Origin: Orthonyx spaldingii
Taxonomy: Eukaryota; Chordata; Aves; Passeriformes; Orthonychidae
Assembly (NCBI GenBank): GCA_013397795.1
Contig: VZTJ01000243.1
Location: forward strand, 665,487-729,486
Direction of reading: 5' to 3'
Length of the DNA stretch: 64,000 nt
Shown piece by piece: positions 59,935-64,000 of the stretch. The notes beneath the pieces are model-generated. The model had not been told where the DNA came from, did not search any database, and saw only the letters and a program-made list of their open reading frames with translations. Position 1 is the first letter of the stretch, and every line of letters begins with the position of its first letter. The position numbers were made by a program, and so were the translations under genes.

Positions 59935-62581
59935 CTGTGATAGGAAAGGGAAGGGAGTTGGTCTGTACAAGCGTGACCTAGTTGGGAAAGGAGTCAGCTG
60001 GGTATAACTCGATGAACTGAAGTTTTGGAAGAGTCCTTGGATTACAGTTAAGTGGATTTGTGAATCCCTACTGCCACATAACTAACCCCAACTGATGTTT
60101 CAGTATGTGAGCCAATGTCAATTTTTTGGGAGGGATTGTGAGTTCTTATTCTGTATTCCAGTGCTAGTGCACCTCTGTGTAGTGGAGGTAGGCAGACAAG
60201 GATTTGAAGACTCTTTTTGACATTTCTGGTTAAATGGGCGTTTCTGTTTGTCCAGAAGGTGTAGAAAATCAGTCTTTGTTGAGGTTGGTATGTGCAGGAG
60301 GCAAAGGAAAACAAAACGATGTGCCTTCAGATTTCAGCTCCCCAGTATTGTATGCTTTGCTTTATGCACAGTAGCTTCAGTCTAAATTTAAATTTCTCTT
60401 TTTTCCTCCCAGAGTAGTAGTCTGACACCTGCTGCTATCTCTTGTGGCTACCTGGTCAATAACCTTTTGTTTCAATGTATTGGTTAGAGGGCTGTAGTGC
60501 CTTATTACTTTAATTCTTATTTTTTGTGTCAACTAACTGGATTTTTAGCTATTTTAAGGGAAATAGATCCTGTATTTTTTGCTATTTTAAGGGGAATAAA
60601 CCTCAGACACTGCAGGGATGCATATTTTATCCTCTATACTTGCATGGTGCATTGCTAGAGATGAAGCAGAACAATAATCATATTTGTATAGTCAGGTTAT
60701 AGGATTGAGGTTATTCTGTACACAATATATGATGTGTCCTAAGGCTGATTCATACACAAAACCAAACAGTTACAGCACACACAGAGTAAGGCTTTTTTTA
60801 ACTAAACACTGAGTTTGCTGTTTCTATAAATGTCATTCCACCCTTGTCCTCAATTGCATCAACTTGCATCATCTGGGTCTGTTGTATAGGAACAATTACC
60901 AGGCTTCTCAATGGTTATAGGGTTTTTTCTTTATGAAAACACTTAGAAGTTGCTAAATGATACATAAATCTAGTGGAGCTAAAAAAAGATACTATGAACT
61001 TTGTAGGAAAAAATATATTTCTTGATAACTATTGCTGTTTGTGCTTTAATTTTTTTTTTAAAGTCCAGATCAAATAACTGGCTTGTTACATTGCTGACAT
61101 AATTTTAAAGTGCTGGCCCTGTCCTTATAATGCTGTAGCTTTTCCGTGTTCAATACAGGCTTTTTAGTGATGCTGGTTTTATTCTGAAACAACGTGGTGT
61201 CTTTGTAACTGCAGCCAATATAAATATATAAATATGTCTCTTTAGCTAGTTGGGTCTTCTTTTCCATTCTTAAGGCAAGAAACTGGTTGCTTCTGAAATA
61301 ATAGGTCTGATACAGGAACAGAGGCAGGATTTGTAAACTGAACGTGGAAGTGAGCTTTATCTCTTTATGTAAAGCAATGTCGTGTATGCAATCTGAATGT
61401 TGAGTGATGATTATTTCAGAATACGTACCTGGTTTATTCACTAGATCTTGCTTATTTACTATTTACTGGATCTTGCATTTGGACATCTTAAACTGTCTGT
61501 GACCTGTGCTATGTGTCTGTGAAGGCACCGAGCACTCCAAGTATGCAGTATAAGCTTTGGTATCAGATGCTGTTTAATACAAAAAAGGGGTGGGGTTTTT
61601 TTGCCTAAATCTAACTGCTCAGCAGAAGCACTCAGGCCATAGGATTTATCCATTAATTTATGTCAAGTCCAGAAGATTTTGATAATATATGGATTATCTT
61701 CTTAAAAAAAGGGCTAAATATTAGAAAGTCTACTGCTTCATATGGTAAGCTGCTAATGATAATTGAAGGGCATGTCTGTTTTACTGTTACTTGCCACTTA
61801 AAATTCTCTCGTGTAAGTTTTCAGGTATCACATTGTACTGTGCACATGCTGATCTTGATCACACTCTTCACAGTTTTTCTTAAAAATCATACATGTTTTT
61901 ACGTATTTTAACTAAAGAGAATTCTTCTTGCACATTTTCTTAGGGATTAATTAGCTTTGTTTAGTCTGCTAAGCATGAGACAATTCTTGTTTAAATTAAT
62001 TTCTCTCATGTTGAACACTTTCTAGATTTTTGAATTTCTATGTCAGAGTAGGCAAAATACTCTAGCAGTGATCCTTCCTGCTGTGGCTTTCTTCAAATTA
62101 CCATGGCCTTTGGACATACAAAGATGAGCTTAGCAGCAAGATAATGCTGCAATTTTTTTTTTGTCTGTTGTATATCCAAATCCTTTTCAGAGTCTTCCCA
62201 AATTCCATTTTCCTATTCCCAAGTATGACTTGCCTATTGTTCACCAGACTTCCAGCTGAAAAAAAAAATTGCAGGTGCCTAATTTTGTAGGTGACTCATA
62301 TCACTACCTAAGAGTCTTGTCTTCTCTGTTATTTACCATTCCTTTAATCTTTCATGCACCCCTTATGAGATATTTTTTGCCATCCGTCAGGTGAATGACC
62401 ATTTTAACTTATGCCAGATGAATTAATGTGTTGTTCACATGCCATATGGGGTCCTCCAGGGTAATTCTTCTGTAGCCTGGCTCTTCTTCAGCAGTGGGCT
62501 GACTTCACTTATTTACCTTGTGTGGATCCCTTCAAATAGGCTGTAAGCCCTGGGGTCTGTGGTGTACAAGCCTGGGCTAGG

Positions 62582-62690
62582 CAAATATGTACATGCAAAA
62601 GCTAGTTTTACACACTTTATGATTTGCATATGCAGATAATTGCACGTTTAATTGGAGCTTTTGTTTCATGCATCCATTCTTGTGTGCATC
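62582..62690. promoter_or_regulatory. Octamer/POU-motif-rich stretch
   Basis: The stretch contains the octamer ATTTGCAT at 62622-62629, overlapping ATGCAGATAAT, a further ATGCAAAA at 62593-62600 and TTTAATTGG. This cluster in intron 1, about 1.2 kb before exon 2, could be a POU-factor-bound element. Prediction only. Confidence 0.3.
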
Positions 62691-63850
62691 TCTCAAGTCT
62701 GCCTTACAATGTTTGCCAAATGCTCTGTTATTAGGGAACCAAGACAAAAAAGACTTCTGAAAGGTATTTTATGCATGATAATTGAAACATGAATAGAAAT
62801 TAACTCTGTCCCTGCGGCAGTTTTGTTTTGGTGGATGACATAGGACATTTAAGCTAAAATCATGAAGATGTCATGTGCTTTTGTTCCCCTAAAGCATGAA
62901 AATAAAGGTAAAGAACTGCTGGCAGCCCTGCCTCCATCCACTTTTCTTTGCTGCTCTTAAAATAGACTTTGAAGTGAATGTATTTTAGCTTTCATGGAAA
63001 AGCGAATTTTCTGTAACCTCTTCGGTAATTAAATAATTTTGAAACTTGAAGTGTTTTGAAGCAGAGAGGGGAACGACATGATCTGGTTGTACTTAAATCT
63101 GTTTGAATGATGGGTGACATCCTCGTGATGAAGGAGGAGGAGGAGAAGGGTGCTCTATAAAACACCATAAAATGGTGCATCTTAACTCTGCGGGAACTGC
63201 GTGTGCCAGGGCTCTTCATGGAGAACAATGCCAGCTGCTGCTTTGTCTACAGAGACTTGTTGAGTTTTCATTCTTTGCACAAGTTTAGACTGACCGTGGT
63301 ACAAAACAATGAATACTCTGTATGTTTCTTCAGAACATTTCCTATGTGTTAATGGTAACTAAAAATGGACCTCTGAAGTAAGCCTTGCTCTCGGCAGGAG
63401 GGACTTGCAATAAAAATCTTAAAGAACATTGTGTCCCACTTTTTCTGTAATAGAAGTAAATATTTCTTTTTTTCTTCTTCTTCTTCAATTTTTAATCTGT
63501 TTTATGATATATTGTGGCTTCTTATTCCATCTGTCAGATGATAATAACAATGCCAAGTCGTACTGGCATCAGACTTCTCCCACAAGAGCCCAGGAAACCT
63601 TTTGTCTTCTAGAAAAGCTGTAGAAAAACAAAGTTCTTTATCTGTTTGTAGTGACAACGTTATGAGATGAGGAAAGTTGTTTTGTGGTGCTAGAGTGGTG
63701 GGCTTTATGTGGAGTGCAGTCAGTCGGACTCAAAGATCCATTTCCCATAGCCCACTCTCATTTCAAGTGTAAATTGAAACAAACTGCAGGGTCAGCCAAC
63801 CGCTGTTATACAGCATATGTTATTAATTCTTTGTCTTTTTGAAATGACAG

Positions 63851-64000
63851 ATACTTTGGATGAGTACTTCGAGTATGAAGCTGAGGAGTTCCTGGTCTCC
63901 TTGGCCTTGCTGATCACTGAGGGCAGGACACCAGAGTACTCCATCAAGGGCAGGACAGAGGGCTTTCACTGCCCACCAGCACAGTCAAGCCAGCCACCAA
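63851..64000 (+). CDS. ATOSA: ATOSA (FAM214A) exon 2, partial (runs off window)
   Basis: The exon begins after AG at 63850. Its first two bases complete the Asp codon started in exon 1. The frame then reads TLDEYFEYEAEEFLVSLALL, followed by ITEGRTPEYSIKGRTEGFHC and PPAQSSQPP, which is the conserved ATOSA N-terminus. The acidic-hydrophobic stretch DEYFEYEAEEFLVSLAL resembles a short transactivation segment (inference). The DUF4210 and C-terminal domains of the family lie downstream of the window. No stop or frameshift occurs in the 50 codons seen. Confidence 0.95.

Larger units (their letters stand above)
46173..63850 (+). other. ATOSA: ATOSA intron 1, second part
   Basis: AT-rich intron. It contains a (TA)n tract at 47006-47038, an AT-rich octamer-bearing block at about 46790-46980, a poly(A) tract at about 51643-51671, a 27-base palindrome at 59908-59934, a tandem duplication at 60543-60602 and an octamer-rich stretch at 62582-62690. 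It ends with a pyrimidine-rich acceptor and AG at 63849-63850. No additional exon is supported on either strand. Confidence 0.8.

Overview
The window is vertebrate nuclear DNA, most likely from a bird. It is intron-rich and gene-sparse. It carries two spliced genes in head-to-tail order on the + strand: the 3' end of ONECUT1 (HNF6) and the 5' end of ATOSA (FAM214A). These two genes are also adjacent and co-oriented in human 15q21. The bird assignment is an inference from several things: compact spacing (about 28 kb from the ONECUT1 stop to the ATOSA start codon), no Alu or L1-like sequence and few recent repeats, worn fragments of ancient amniote repeats, and assembly gaps placed exactly inside the GC-rich islands. 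Another sauropsid cannot be excluded.

Layout. Bases 1-5837 are the 3' part of a ONECUT1 intron: a GC-rich edge, then an AT-rich block that looks conserved, then ordinary intron. The terminal coding exon, 5838-6130, encodes nearly the whole ONECUT homeodomain and the C-terminus. Bases 6131 to about 13600 are best read as one very long 3' UTR. It holds eleven miR-9 seed matches (seven of them 8-mers) between 6268 and 10849, one let-7 8-mer, a miR-124 7-mer, Pumilio motifs, two marked hairpins, and a plausible final poly(A) signal at 13576. Bases 13.6-32.4 kb are intergenic, with candidate enhancer-like blocks (about 14.1, 16.2, 17.2-17.7 and 31 kb) and ancient repeats (a MIR-like SINE at about 21.2 kb, others at about 24.7 and 28.6 kb).

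From about 32.4 to 34.05 kb lies the ATOSA CpG-island promoter, broken by an 866-base gap. It ends in a first exon that carries only 16 coding bases. An intron of 29,801 bases follows, and exon 2 (63851 onward) continues the reading frame exactly and runs off the window. Inside that intron a second CpG island (about 45.34-46.17 kb, with a 210-base gap) is a candidate alternative or independent promoter.

How the parts relate. ONECUT1 is a cut-homeodomain transcription factor of liver, pancreas and neurons. The dense miR-9 sites fit the known repression of Onecut factors by miR-9 in neurons and beta cells. The intergenic blocks are candidate regulatory elements that could act on either gene. 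Most other open frames in the window are short, lack homology signatures and look like chance. I found no CRISPR array, operon, phage or recognisable transfer RNA gene. The strongest unusual signal is the miR-9 site array in the ONECUT1 3' UTR.
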